Assembly: GCA_000433095.1 (NCBI GenBank)
Contig: HF991454.1
Coordinates: 1-64,000 of the forward strand
Source: Clostridium sp. CAG:967
GTDB taxonomy: Bacteria > Cyanobacteriota > Vampirovibrionia > Gastranaerophilales > Gastranaerophilaceae
Reading direction: 5' to 3'
DNA length: 64,000 bases
The position numbers and the translations under genes are program-made. Position 1 is the stretch's first letter; each line of letters begins with the position of its first letter. Shown one piece after another: positions 51,488-61,105 of this stretch. The notes beneath the pieces were generated by a model, which worked only from the letters and a program-made list of their open reading frames with translations, was not told where the DNA came from and searched no databases.

Positions 51488-52651
51488 ATGTTCATAGATA
51501 TTGATTGCAGTCAAATGAAAAAATATAATCAGAATGCTTTCGGAGATTACTTTATCTCAAAGAGATATCCTGATGAAGCAAAATTGATTGCGGTTTTATC
51601 AGACGGACTTGGAAGCGGAATTAAAGCCAATATTCTCTCCTGTATGACTGCCACAATGCTTTTGAAATTCATAGAAGGCGACCAGATACCAATCAGCAAA
51701 GCCGCTGAAATCATTATGAACTCACTGCCCGTATGTCAGGTAAGAAGAATAAGTTATTCAACATTTTCTGCAATTGAAGTTGATGATGACGGTAATGCAA
51801 AAATAGTTGAAGAAGGAAATCCGACTTTTATCTGGATTAGAAATAACGAGGTAATGAAACCCGAATACAAATCTATTCAGTCCAAAACATTTAAAAACAG
51901 ATGTTTAAAAGTATATAAAATAAAATTAAATCTCGGCGACAGACTTGTATTCTGTTCTGACGGCGTTACTCAGTCCGGTCTTGGCGGAGGACGGTTAAAA
52001 CTCGGTTTAAGACGTGACGGCTTAATTGTTCTTTTGAAAGACAAAATTAACGAACATCCCAATATCTCAAGTACAGAGCTTTCACAATATATCGTAAATC
52101 AGGCAAGAAATATTGAAACCGACAGGCTTCCTAAAGATGATATTTCAGCATGCGTGCTGTACTTTAGAGAACCACGTCAAGCTCTGGTTTTCACCGGTCC
52201 TCCATATCATCAAAACAAAGACAGCGAATATGCAAAAATGTTTGCAAACTTTAAAGGTAAAAAAGCAATCTGCGGTGGAACAACCGCAAATCTGATATCC
52301 CGTGAATTAAACAGACCTATTACAATGGATACGACAATCAGTATCGGAAAACTGCCCTCCTGCTCATATATGGACGGCGTTGATTTAGTTACGGAAGGTA
52401 TTCTGACATTAACTAAAACTCTGGAATATCTCGATGCAGGAACTATCGATATTGACAATGCAGCAGGAAAGCTGGTAAAATTTTTATTGGATAGCGATTG
52501 TATAAACTTTATGGTAGGCGCTAAGTTAAATCAGGCACATTACGATCCTGCTCTACCTGTAGAAATCGAAATCAGAAAAAATATAATCAAAAAAATGGCA
52601 AATGTGCTTCAAGATAAGTATTTCAAAAAAGTCAATATTCAGTATATGTAG
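51488..52651 (+). CDS. SpoIIE-type serine/threonine phosphatase (PP2C-like) of the hydrogenase cluster
   Basis: 387 aa. PP2C/SpoIIE-type motifs: VLSDGLGSGIKAN (metal Asp), FSAIEVDDDG, RLVFCSDGVTQSG and LPKDDISACVLYF. It has no sensory or membrane domain of its own. In other anaerobes this phosphatase is encoded beside the PAS-type hydrogenase and is thought to relay its redox state by dephosphorylating a target. The 115 bp upstream contain no gene; two short related stretches (AGCCGCTTCACCCG and AACCGCTTCAACCG) occur there. GAGGAAAC precedes the ATG. Confidence 0.87.
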   Translation: MFIDIDCSQMKKYNQNAFGDYFISKRYPDEAKLIAVLSDGLGSGIKANILSCMTATMLLKFIEGDQIPISKAAEIIMNSLPVCQVRRISYSTFSAIEVDDDGNAKIVEEGNPTFIWIRNNEVMKPEYKSIQSKTFKNRCLKVYKIKLNLGDRLVFCSDGVTQSGLGGGRLKLGLRRDGLIVLLKDKINEHPNISSTELSQYIVNQARNIETDRLPKDDISACVLYFREPRQALVFTGPPYHQNKDSEYAKMFANFKGKKAICGGTTANLISRELNRPITMDTTISIGKLPSCSYMDGVDLVTEGILTLTKTLEYLDAGTIDIDNAAGKLVKFLLDSDCINFMVGAKLNQAHYDPALPVEIEIRKNIIKKMANVLQDKYFKKVNIQYM

Positions 52652-52666
52652 AGAAAGGGTAAAAAA

Positions 52667-52927
52667 ATGAGTGAAAAAATTAGTGTTAAAGTATGTTTAG
52701 GAACAACATGTTTTGTAATGGGTTCATCAAATTTACAGGAATTAATCGAAACAGTACCTGCAAAATATGGCGATAAAGTTGAAGTATCAGGTGTTCCTTG
52801 CCTTGGATTGTGTTCTATTGACTGGGAATTTTCTAAAGCACCTTACGTAAAAGTTGACGATGATGTTATCAAAGAGGCAACAGTAGAAAAAGTTTTAAAA
52901 GCTATTGATGAAAAATTAAAAGCTTAA
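52667..52927 (+). CDS. thioredoxin-like [2Fe-2S] ferredoxin, second copy
   Basis: 86 aa; cysteines in CLGTTCFVMGSS and GVPCLGLCSIDW form the same C-x4-C ... C-x3-C pattern as the 49386 gene but the sequences are far apart. It lies 15 bp after the phosphatase and 33 bp before the second hydrogenase, so each hydrogenase has its own ferredoxin-like partner. AGAAAGGG precedes the ATG. Confidence 0.87.
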   Translation: MSEKISVKVCLGTTCFVMGSSNLQELIETVPAKYGDKVEVSGVPCLGLCSIDWEFSKAPYVKVDDDVIKEATVEKVLKAIDEKLKA

Positions 52928-52959
52928 TAAAAAAAATTTATGTACACCAATAATTAGAA

Positions 52960-54453
52960 ATGGAAAAAGAAAAGATGAGTATGAATACCCCTAAACAAAC
53001 ATCACATCTTAAAAGAGAAATATTAGTAAGACTGATAAAATCTTATTTGAGTGATAATTTTGAAGAAAAAACAAGGCTCATTCCTTATGATATGCGTCCA
53101 AAAGGACACGAAGTGCCTTACAGATGCTGTATCCACAGTGAAAGAGCAATCCTTCGTGACAGAGCTATTGCAGGATTAGGTTTCTCTATCGAAGAAACAG
53201 AAGACAGCACATTGTTATCAGAACTGGCTTCCAAAGCTGAGAAAAGAGAAATTCCCGAAGAAAATTCTCTGACAGTTTTAACTACAGCTTGCAAAGGCTG
53301 TGTTCCTTCAAGAATTTATGTAACTGACCTTTGTCAGGGCTGCGTTGCAAGACCTTGCGTAAATACTTGTAAGTTCGGCGCAATATCTGTTATAAACGGT
53401 AAATCAGTTATTGATCCTACAAAATGCAAAAACTGCGGAATGTGCGTTCAGGTTTGTCCTTATCAGGCAATCCAAAAAATTATCGTCCCTTGTGAAAATG
53501 CCTGCCCTGTAGGCGCAATTGCAAAGGATGAAAACGGACATGCAAAAATCGACTTTGATAAATGTATTTCTTGCGGCAAATGTGCATCAGCTTGCCCGTT
53601 TGGTGCGGTACACGAAAAAAGTCAGATTATTGATGTTTTAAAACATATTAAAAATAATAAAAAAGTAATTGCAATGGTAGCCCCTGCAATGTTCGGTCAG
53701 CTGCCGTGCACACCGAAACAGCTTAAAGAAGCTATTATGAAACTCGGTTTTGCTGATGTTTATGAGGTAGCTCAAGGTGCAGATGTTACTACAAAAAATG
53801 AGGCACATGAATTTGTCGAAAGACTTGAAAACGGTGCAGAATTTATGACAACATCCTGCTGTGCAGGATACAATGAACTTGTAGACAAACATATCCCTGA
53901 TATGAAGCCTTTCCGTTCAGATACAAAAACACCAATGTATTACACGGCAGAAATCGTAAAAAAAGAAAATCCTGATGCTGTGGTAGTATTCTTCAGCCCT
54001 TGTGTAGCTAAAAAGCGTGAAGCATTAAACAATCCGAATGTTGATTACGTTCTTAACTACGAAGAAATCGGTGCATGGATGATAGCACTGAATATTCAGG
54101 TTGCAGAATGCGGTGAAAGCGAGTTCAAAAATGAATCTTCCGCAGAAGGCAGAAACTTCTGTGTAACAGGCGGAGTTGCAAAAGCAGTTCAAACATTGTT
54201 ACCTGAAGAAATTCCTGCTCACCCTGTAGTAATTGACGGTTTGACCAAACAATCAGTCAGAGATTTGAAGAAATACGCTAAAAACGGTGTATGTGAACTC
54301 GGAAACTTAATTGAAATTATGGCTTGCACAGGCGGCTGTCTGGGCGGTAACTCAACTGTTAACGCATTCAAACCTGCACTGAAACAAGTAACAAATTACG
54401 TGAACGAAAGCAGTTCCATAAAAGAACAGGTTGAAGAAACAGTTAAACATTAA
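52960..54453 (+). CDS. [FeFe] hydrogenase, group B type
   Basis: 497 aa. A cysteine-rich N-terminus (ACKGCVPSRIYVTDLCQGCV, CVNTCKFGA) and two ferredoxin-type clusters (CKNCGMCVQVCP, CISCGKCASACP) precede the H-cluster domain with TSCCAGY (L1), FFSPCVAKKRE (L2) and EIMACTGGCLGG (L3). All four H-cluster cysteines are present, so it should be catalytic; group B enzymes are common in fermenters, where they are assumed to evolve H2 from ferredoxin. Maturases HydE/F/G are not in the window. Start ATG 52960; ATG 52975 is an alternative. A terminator follows. Confidence 0.9.
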   Translation: MEKEKMSMNTPKQTSHLKREILVRLIKSYLSDNFEEKTRLIPYDMRPKGHEVPYRCCIHSERAILRDRAIAGLGFSIEETEDSTLLSELASKAEKREIPEENSLTVLTTACKGCVPSRIYVTDLCQGCVARPCVNTCKFGAISVINGKSVIDPTKCKNCGMCVQVCPYQAIQKIIVPCENACPVGAIAKDENGHAKIDFDKCISCGKCASACPFGAVHEKSQIIDVLKHIKNNKKVIAMVAPAMFGQLPCTPKQLKEAIMKLGFADVYEVAQGADVTTKNEAHEFVERLENGAEFMTTSCCAGYNELVDKHIPDMKPFRSDTKTPMYYTAEIVKKENPDAVVVFFSPCVAKKREALNNPNVDYVLNYEEIGAWMIALNIQVAECGESEFKNESSAEGRNFCVTGGVAKAVQTLLPEEIPAHPVVIDGLTKQSVRDLKKYAKNGVCELGNLIEIMACTGGCLGGNSTVNAFKPALKQVTNYVNESSSIKEQVEETVKH

Positions 54454-54485
54454 AACAAAGCGGGAATTAAATTCCCGCTTTGTTT
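54454..54485 (+). terminator. intrinsic terminator of the hydrogenase cluster
   Basis: AACAAAGCGGGAAT / ATTCCCGCTTTGTT perfect stem with a short loop, directly after the last hydrogenase stop. Confidence 0.88.
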
Positions 54486-54501
54486 ATTATATAATAAATT
54501 T

Positions 54502-55602
54502 ATGGAAAATAAGAAGAGAAAAATAAGCATTATAGGCTCAACAGGTTCTATCGGAACTCAAGCTCTGGAAGTTATCGAAAAATTACAGGATAAGTTTGAA
54601 ATCATTGCACTTGCCGGCGGTCATAATAAAGAACTTTTACAAAAACAGGCTGAAAAATTCAAACCTAAATATACTTGTCTGGGTGAAGACGGGTTAGAAA
54701 AAATTTGTTCCGACAAAGAAAATGATATTATACTAATGGCTTGTTCCGGAAGAATAGGATTAAAGCCTACATTAACAGCAATCAGAAACGGTATTGATAT
54801 AGCACTCGCAAACAAAGAAACTCTTGTTATGGCAGGAGATATAGTAATGAAAGAGGCTAAAAAATACGGGGTAAATATAATACCGGTTGACAGCGAACAC
54901 TGTGCAATTCATCAGTGCATCAAAAATATTAATCAGGTTGATAAACTTATAATTACGGCATCAGGCGGTCCGTTTCTGCACAAAACATTAGAAGATATGA
55001 AAAATGCAACTGTTGAACAGGCTCTTGCACATCCCCGCTGGAATATGGGAAGAAAAATCACAGTTGACAGTGCAACTTTAATGAACAAAGGGCTGGAAAT
55101 TATTGAAGCACACCACTTGTTCAACTTTGATTACGATGACATAGACGTTGTTATTCACCCGCAAAGCATTGTGCATTCGGCAATCGAATATGCTGACGGA
55201 AGCGTAATTGCACAGCTTGGTCTGCCAAGTATGCATATCCCTATCCAGTATGCAATTACTTATCCCGAACGCTTTGAGGGAATTAAGTCCAAAAGTTTTA
55301 AATTCCGTGATATTGCAAGATTGGATTTTGAAAAGCCTGATTTCGATAAATTTCCTGCAGTCAAACTCGCTTACAAGGCAGGAAAAACAGGAGGAACAGC
55401 AACGGTTTGCTTAAATGCAGCCAACGAAGAAGCTGTTTTTGCATTTCTTGACGGTAAGATAAAACTTTATGATATATATGAGATTACAAGAAAAATTTAT
55501 GATGAACACGATATTATCCTTAACCCGACAATTGATGAAATATTTGAGGTTGATAACAGGGTTCGTGAAATAACAAAAGAGTACATTAAAAATAATTTTT
55601 AG
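54502..55602 (+). CDS. dxr: 1-deoxy-D-xylulose 5-phosphate reductoisomerase
   Basis: 366 aa. NADPH-binding IGSTGSIGTQALEVI, LANKETLVMAG, metal and substrate motifs PVDSEHCAIHQC and ASGGPF, and the flap HPRWNMGRKITVDSATLMNK. It makes methylerythritol phosphate, the second step of the non-mevalonate isoprenoid route. It begins 17 bp after the hydrogenase terminator with no clear ribosome site. Monocistronic; terminator follows. Confidence 0.94.
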   Translation: MENKKRKISIIGSTGSIGTQALEVIEKLQDKFEIIALAGGHNKELLQKQAEKFKPKYTCLGEDGLEKICSDKENDIILMACSGRIGLKPTLTAIRNGIDIALANKETLVMAGDIVMKEAKKYGVNIIPVDSEHCAIHQCIKNINQVDKLIITASGGPFLHKTLEDMKNATVEQALAHPRWNMGRKITVDSATLMNKGLEIIEAHHLFNFDYDDIDVVIHPQSIVHSAIEYADGSVIAQLGLPSMHIPIQYAITYPERFEGIKSKSFKFRDIARLDFEKPDFDKFPAVKLAYKAGKTGGTATVCLNAANEEAVFAFLDGKIKLYDIYEITRKIYDEHDIILNPTIDEIFEVDNRVREITKEYIKNNF

Positions 55603-55604
55603 AT

Positions 55605-55636
55605 TAAAAAAGCTAACTTTTTAAGTTAGCTTTTTA
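55605..55636. terminator. bidirectional intrinsic terminator
   Basis: AAAAAGCTAACTT / AAGTTAGCTTTTT stem between dxr and the convergent DEAD-box gene. Confidence 0.88.
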
Positions 55637-55644
55637 TTTATCTT

Positions 55645-57129
55645 TTAAACTCTTGATTTTCTTTTTGATTTCTTTGCTCTGTCAAAGAATTTATCTCTCC
55701 TGCTGTTTTTCCTTCTTGCACCGTGTGCTGCGAATGAATTTTTTCTGCGGCTTCTTTTTTCTTTTTCTTCATAAACTTCTTCTTCAAAAACAACATTTCT
55801 GTTAATTTTTTCCATTTGTTCATCTAAAGAAAGTTTGTATAAAGCTGCTGCAATATCAAGCATTGAATTATTTTCATCAACAAGCGAGCTGATAACTTTT
55901 TTGTGCCTTGATAAATCTTCACTCTTAATAACTTCTTTTAAGTTATTGAGATAGTTTTCAACTTTTGAAGAATCAACTTCCTCTGCCGTAGGGCATTCTT
56001 TTTTGGTAATTTTCAAACCGTTGGCTTTTTCAATTCTTTTTAAAGATGAAAATTGTTTTTTTGAAATGAATGTAAAAGCAGCCCCTGATTTACCGGCTCT
56101 GCCTGTTCTTCCTATTCTGTGGATATAGTCTTCATCGTCTCGAGGAAGGTCATAGTTGAAAACGCCTTCAACGTTTTTGACATCAATGCCTCTGCCTGCA
56201 ACATCAGTTGCAACAAGAATTTTTACGCTTCCGTTTCTAAACCCTCTCATAACTTTTTCTCTTTGAGCCTGGTTCATATCACCATGAAGTGCATCTGCAA
56301 AATATCCTCTTGTTTTTAGGATTTCAACAAGCTTATCTACATTGCTTTTTGTATTACAGAAAATCAGTGCAAGCTGTAAACTGTTAGCTTCCAAAAGACG
56401 TGTAATAAGTTCGGGCTTGTCTTTTTCCGTAACTTCATAATAAAACTGTTCAATATCCGGCGCATTTAAAAGGTTATCCGTAACATCAATAATCAAAGGT
56501 GATTTTTGAAATTTCTTGGTTAAAGCAATAATATCTTTTGCCATTGTAGCAGAGAACAAAATTGTTTGGCGTGCATCAGATGTTTCCGAAAGAATAGTAT
56601 AAATATCTTCTCTAAAGCCCATATCAAGCATTTCATCAGCTTCATCCAATACAGCTGCGGAAATATTTTTCAGGCTGATTGAATTTCTTCTCAAGTGGTC
56701 CATAAGCCTTCCGGGTGTTGCAACAACAATTTGCGGGCTGCGTTTTAAAGCATCCAACTGTCTTTCAATTCTCTGACCGCCATATATAGATACAATCCTG
56801 ACACTTTCCATATACTTAGTAAGTTTATCAAATTCTTTATGAACCTGAATTACAAGTTCACGTGTAGGACATAAAATAAGCGCCTGAATATCATTTGAAT
56901 TCTTGTCAATTTTTTCCAACAGCGGAATACCGTAAGCGCATGTTTTGCCGCTTCCTGTGGGAGCCTGTGCAATAATATCAATTCCCTCAATAATATGCGC
57001 ATAGCTTTTCGCCTGAATTTCAGACGGTTTTTGAAAATTCATATCGTCAATTGCCGACTGAAGATTTTCGGATAAATGCAAGTCGCTGAATAATAAAACT
57101 TCAGCATCATTTGTTAAAGTTAATGTCAT
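55645..57129 (-). CDS. DEAD-box RNA helicase
   Basis: 494 aa. Q motif (FQKPSEIQAKSY), motif I APTGSGKT (56-63), PTRELVIQ, motif II DEAD in VLDEADEMLD, motif III SAT, and ATDVAGRGIDVKNV / HRIGRTGRAG in the second RecA domain. The C-terminus is long, basic and arginine/lysine-rich (RSRRKNSFAAHGARRK), typical of CshA/DeaD-type helicases in RNA decay and ribosome assembly. The 195 bp upstream contain a TTAACGTTA-type palindrome and no gene. Confidence 0.92.
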   Translation of the reverse strand: MTLTLTNDAEVLLFSDLHLSENLQSAIDDMNFQKPSEIQAKSYAHIIEGIDIIAQAPTGSGKTCAYGIPLLEKIDKNSNDIQALILCPTRELVIQVHKEFDKLTKYMESVRIVSIYGGQRIERQLDALKRSPQIVVATPGRLMDHLRRNSISLKNISAAVLDEADEMLDMGFREDIYTILSETSDARQTILFSATMAKDIIALTKKFQKSPLIIDVTDNLLNAPDIEQFYYEVTEKDKPELITRLLEANSLQLALIFCNTKSNVDKLVEILKTRGYFADALHGDMNQAQREKVMRGFRNGSVKILVATDVAGRGIDVKNVEGVFNYDLPRDDEDYIHRIGRTGRAGKSGAAFTFISKKQFSSLKRIEKANGLKITKKECPTAEEVDSSKVENYLNNLKEVIKSEDLSRHKKVISSLVDENNSMLDIAAALYKLSLDEQMEKINRNVVFEEEVYEEKEKRSRRKNSFAAHGARRKNSRRDKFFDRAKKSKRKSRV

Positions 57130-57325
57130 AATGTTTCCTTTTTCTCAATACTCTTAATAATATACTTATCCACGTATAGCGTGCTGATAATCCGCCGGTG
57201 AATTACCTACAATGTAAAAAGAGTAAAAAAGTTACATCATGGGGTATCTACAAAACTCATCTTAACACAGATATAAAAAAATACTGACTAATTATTATTC
57301 TTGTAACATTTCGCAACCGTTAACG

Positions 57326-59506
57326 TTACAAAATATCCAGAGGATCAACATCAATTGAAAGCTTTATGTCAGACGGCATTGTAATTTTATTCAAGAAACT
57401 TGAGATAAACTGATGCCCTTTTCCCTCCAATTTATTTTTGATAATGATTTGAAAACGGTATCTGCTGTTAATTCTTTCAATAACGCAAGGAGTAGGTCCC
57501 AAAACCTCAAGTCTTTCTGAAATTCCGTATTTTTCAATCATTGTACATAATCGCAGTGCTATTTCCTGTGCTGATTTTTCCGCCCTGAAATTGTTCATTG
57601 AACTTAAAACCAATCTTATTATCTGGCTGAACGGAGGGTAATCGAATTCCTCACGGGCAGCAATCTCTGTATAATAAAACTCTCCGTAGTTTTGAGATTT
57701 CGCACTTTCAAGCGCATAAAAATCAGGGTTATATGTCTGGAATAAAACTTTACCCGAAAATTCACCCCTGCCTGCACGTCCTGCAACCTGTGTCAAAAGC
57801 TGAAATCCACGTTCGCTAGCTCTGAAATCAGGAAGATTAAAGCTTGCATCTGCGGAAATTACACCGACAAGGGTAACATTTGGATTATCCAGCCCTTTTG
57901 CTATCATTTGTGTACCTACGAGAATATCAATTTCTTTCTTTTGAAAACGTTCTAAAAGTCTGATGTGTTCGCCTTTTCTCACCAAAATATCACTGTCAAT
58001 ACGCTCAATACTGTTCTCCGGAAATAAATCTTTTATGTATTGCTCAATCTTCTGGGTTCCCGTACCGCTGTTTTTCAAGGCATCCGAGCCGCATTCGGGA
58101 CAGAATTCCGGAAAATACTGCGCATGGTTGCAGTAATGGCATTTAAGCATCTGATCTTTTGCATGCCATATCATTGGAATTGCACAATTAGGGCATTCTA
58201 TCACCTTCCCGCATGCCTGACATTGTGTAAAAGTAGAAAATCCCCGTCTGTTAATCAATAAAATAACCTGCTGTCCTTTAGAAAGAGTTTCTTTAATTTC
58301 GGTCTGCATGGGAATTGAGATAACATTTTTATACGCAGCCCGTCCGTGTTCCTGCATATTAATTACAGTTACGGGCGGAACTTTTGCATTATTATATCTG
58401 TTTTTCAGCTCAAACAGGCTTTCGGAATTCACCGCCCTGTAATACGAAGATATATCAGGGGTTGCAGAGCCGAGAAGAAGCGGGCAGTTATAAAATTCAG
58501 ATAATTTTTTTGCCACTACTTTTGCATCATATCTCGGAGCAGGAGTTGTCTGTTTATATGCGCCTTCATGCTCCTCGTCAATAATAATTAACCCTATATT
58601 TTGCAGCGGAGCAAACACGGCAGAACGTGCGCCCGCAAGAATTTTAATTTCGTTTTTGTAAAGCTTTTGCCAGACATCGTAACGCTCTCCGTCTGATATA
58701 CTGCTGTGCCAGATTGCAACGTCTTCTGTTCCGAACTTTTTGGCAAGACGTTTTGTTAATTGTGATGCAAGCGCAATTTCCGGGGCAAGAAAAAGAACAT
58801 TTTTACCTGCTTTTATAGTGTCATCAATAAGCTTGAAATAAACTTCCGTTTTTCCCGATGCCGTAACCCCGTGAAGCAGAATTTGCCCCTCTTTTATCTT
58901 AGATATTCCTTCATAAACCTTTTTCTGTTCGCCAGAAAGTTCAAACAGTGGTTCACGTTCCGTAATCTTTAAAATATCAAGGGGATTTCTGTATAATTCT
59001 TCCTGTGTAAGTTTTACGCATCCCTGTTCTTCAAGTTTTTTTATTGTTGCACGTGTTGTTTTGGCATATTTTTCAAAAAGAATTAAAGGCATTTTGCCTG
59101 CTTCTTTTAATTTTTCCAAAACTTGCATTTGTCTTTTTGTTGCACCTTCGAAAGATACAAACTCGACAGCGTATTCCATTTTGGAAGCTTTTTCAATGAG
59201 TTTTAAGGGGATAGCCGCATTCAATACCGTAACCAAATCACATACATAATAGTTTGCCACCCACTCTAAAAGTTTAAGGTATTCAATAGTAAAAAGCGGG
59301 GTTTCATCGAGGATTTTGTTAATCTTTTTAACCTTAAAATCCCCCGGTAAATAGTCCGAAAACCCCACACAAAAAGCATTAATCAGCCCCTGTCTGCCAA
59401 ACGGGACAAGAATAGCCTGTCCGATTTGGATTTTGTCTTTCATCTCATCAGGAATTAAGTAACTGAATGTTTTAACCCCCAATCCTTTGATATTAACAAG
59501 AGCCAT
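57326..59506 (-). CDS. priA: primosomal protein N' (replication-restart helicase)
   Basis: 726 aa from the ATG at 59506, chosen because the family starts at the ALVNIKGLGVKTFSYLIPDE domain; an in-frame ATG at 59551 adds 15 atypical residues. Helicase motifs: LLHGVTASGKTEVY (Walker A), IIDEEHEGAYKQ, LLLGSATPD, the zinc cysteines CQACGKVIECPNC and CHYCNHAQYFPEFCPEC, and TQMIAKGLDNPNV. It reloads the replisome at stalled forks. It lies just downstream of a PC4-type ssDNA-binding protein gene. Confidence 0.93.
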   Translation of the reverse strand: MALVNIKGLGVKTFSYLIPDEMKDKIQIGQAILVPFGRQGLINAFCVGFSDYLPGDFKVKKINKILDETPLFTIEYLKLLEWVANYYVCDLVTVLNAAIPLKLIEKASKMEYAVEFVSFEGATKRQMQVLEKLKEAGKMPLILFEKYAKTTRATIKKLEEQGCVKLTQEELYRNPLDILKITEREPLFELSGEQKKVYEGISKIKEGQILLHGVTASGKTEVYFKLIDDTIKAGKNVLFLAPEIALASQLTKRLAKKFGTEDVAIWHSSISDGERYDVWQKLYKNEIKILAGARSAVFAPLQNIGLIIIDEEHEGAYKQTTPAPRYDAKVVAKKLSEFYNCPLLLGSATPDISSYYRAVNSESLFELKNRYNNAKVPPVTVINMQEHGRAAYKNVISIPMQTEIKETLSKGQQVILLINRRGFSTFTQCQACGKVIECPNCAIPMIWHAKDQMLKCHYCNHAQYFPEFCPECGSDALKNSGTGTQKIEQYIKDLFPENSIERIDSDILVRKGEHIRLLERFQKKEIDILVGTQMIAKGLDNPNVTLVGVISADASFNLPDFRASERGFQLLTQVAGRAGRGEFSGKVLFQTYNPDFYALESAKSQNYGEFYYTEIAAREEFDYPPFSQIIRLVLSSMNNFRAEKSAQEIALRLCTMIEKYGISERLEVLGPTPCVIERINSRYRFQIIIKNKLEGKGHQFISSFLNKITMPSDIKLSIDVDPLDIL

Positions 59507-59554
59507 ACAATATCGCCCCGTATGATTGGCTGATTGGCTGCTTAGCTGCATATA

Positions 59555-59785
59555 TTATTCTTCCATAAACTCTTTACGTGCTTCTTCAATTGCTTCAGAT
59601 AACAAATCCAATTGATCAGGAGCAAAAGTCACGCCTTTTTTTGTCGGAAGCCATGTTGCCCCGTCATCGGTTGTGTAGAATATTCTCATATTCAAATAAC
59701 TTCTGCCTTTGTATTCACTAACAGAAATTTGTAATTGTTCTGTATCGCTTCTTTCAATCGTAGCCAAAATTTTAGCATCTGCCAT
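59555..59785 (-). CDS. PC4/YdbC-type ssDNA-binding protein
   Basis: 76 aa. Single PC4 (transcriptional coactivator p15) domain: QISVSEYKGRSYLNMRIFYT followed by DDGATWLPTKKGVTFAPDQL and a C-terminal helix. Bacterial members bind single-stranded DNA as dimers. Strong AAGGAGAGA precedes the ATG. It sits immediately upstream of priA (about 50 bp to the chosen start, 3 bp if priA starts at 59551), so a shared transcript is likely, fitting a role in DNA handling. Confidence 0.85.
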   Translation of the reverse strand: MADAKILATIERSDTEQLQISVSEYKGRSYLNMRIFYTTDDGATWLPTKKGVTFAPDQLDLLSEAIEEARKEFMEE

Positions 59786-59851
59786 CTTTTTCTCTCCTTA
59801 TAAATTTTTTACTTTTTTATGTTATCATAAAAATAACAAGGAGAGAAAATT

Positions 59852-60601
59852 ATGATTAAAATAGCAGTATGCGGCGCTTTAGGGAAAATGGGGCAGGAAG
59901 TAGTTCAGGCAGTAAATGATTGTGCTGAAACAGAGCTTGTAGCAAAAATTGATATTGCGAGCGCTGAAATGTATCATTCGATAGAAGCAGCTCACAGAGT
60001 TGAAGATATAGATGTTCTTGTTGATTTCACCCAGCCGAAATCAATATTTGAAAACGCAAAATACTGCTTAAATAACGGAATAAAAATCGTAATCGGCACA
60101 ACAGGTTTAACAGATGAAGAAATCGCATATTTAAAAAAACTTTCAGAAGAAAAAAATACAGGATGTTTAATTGCTCCGAATTTTTCCACAGGTGCAGTTT
60201 TGATGATGATGTTTGCAAAACAGGCAGCAAAATATTTTGATAATGCGGAAATTATCGAGCTTCACCATAATCAGAAGAAAGATGCACCCTCAGGTACAGC
60301 GATAAAAACAGCAGCAATGATGGCAGAAGTTAAAGACGATTTTGCAAAAAACAACTGTCCTGAAACAGAAACCATAGAAGGTGCAAGAGGCGGAAACTCT
60401 TACTCAAATATACACATACATTCTGTGAGAATGCCTGGTTACATCGCATCACAGGAAGTAATTTTCGGTTCGTCAGGTCAAATTATGACGATAAGACACG
60501 ATTCAATGGACAGAAAATGTTATATGCAGGGAGTTCTGCTTGCCGTAAAACATGTTTCCGAAAAAAATGATTTTGTTTACGGATTAGATAATATATTATA
60601 A
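59852..60601 (+). CDS. dapB: 4-hydroxy-tetrahydrodipicolinate reductase
   Basis: 249 aa. Nucleotide-binding VCGALGKMGQEV, VIGTTGLTDEE, APNFSTGAVLM and the catalytic/substrate motif ELHHNQKKDAPSGTA. It reduces the DapA product on the way to diaminopimelate and lysine. asd, the step before, lies 0.5 kb downstream on the same strand, but a terminator and a convergent gene lie between, so they are separate transcripts. AAGGAGAG precedes the ATG. Confidence 0.94.
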   Translation: MIKIAVCGALGKMGQEVVQAVNDCAETELVAKIDIASAEMYHSIEAAHRVEDIDVLVDFTQPKSIFENAKYCLNNGIKIVIGTTGLTDEEIAYLKKLSEEKNTGCLIAPNFSTGAVLMMMFAKQAAKYFDNAEIIELHHNQKKDAPSGTAIKTAAMMAEVKDDFAKNNCPETETIEGARGGNSYSNIHIHSVRMPGYIASQEVIFGSSGQIMTIRHDSMDRKCYMQGVLLAVKHVSEKNDFVYGLDNIL

Positions 60602-60602
60602 T

Positions 60603-60628
60603 AAAAACGGAGGGTTCACTCCGTTTTT
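60603..60628. terminator. bidirectional intrinsic terminator
   Basis: AAAAACGGAG / CTCCGTTTTT with a six-base loop just after the dapB stop; it overlaps the 3' end of the convergent hypothetical gene. Confidence 0.85.
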
Positions 60629-60951
60629 ATTTTGTTTATAATCTCACGTGCAATGGATAAAATTGCATTATCCAAAAAAGAAATACATTGTAAATTATCA
60701 ATTATCGAATTAACAAGCAATTCTTTATCTTCATCACATTCTTCGTTTTCTTTTACATCAATAGAAAATTGTCTTAAAATATCCAGCTCCATCATTGTCG
60801 GCATATATCTCTGAAACCAGCTTCTTATTAGACTATCTGCAATATAATTGTAATCTTTATTTTTAGCGTAATTTTTCTTACATGTTCCGACATATTTACT
60901 CATAATCCTCTGAAACTCCGTCATAAACTCGTCAAAATTTGTATCTTCCAA
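60616..60951 (-). CDS. hypothetical helical protein
   Basis: 111 aa from a TTG at 60951, chosen because AAAGGAG is 6 bases upstream; the open frame extends further without a ribosome site. Acidic and helical (TNFDEFMTEFQRIMSKYVGT, ISFLDNAILSIAREIINKI), no signal peptide, no motif I recognise. It lies between dapB and asd on the opposite strand. Function unknown. Confidence 0.6.
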   Translation of the reverse strand: MEDTNFDEFMTEFQRIMSKYVGTCKKNYAKNKDYNYIADSLIRSWFQRYMPTMMELDILRQFSIDVKENEECDEDKELLVNSIIDNLQCISFLDNAILSIAREIINKIKTE

Positions 60952-61105
60952 TGTTTTCTCCTTTCTACGTATTATAAAAATATAAATACTCCGCCAAACA
61001 CTGTCAACATCAATTATCACATACGATAATCTTGTAAATTTTCATTAAGACACATTTATATATAAGCTTTATAAGATATAATAAAATTTACAAGAGGAGA
61101 AAGTT

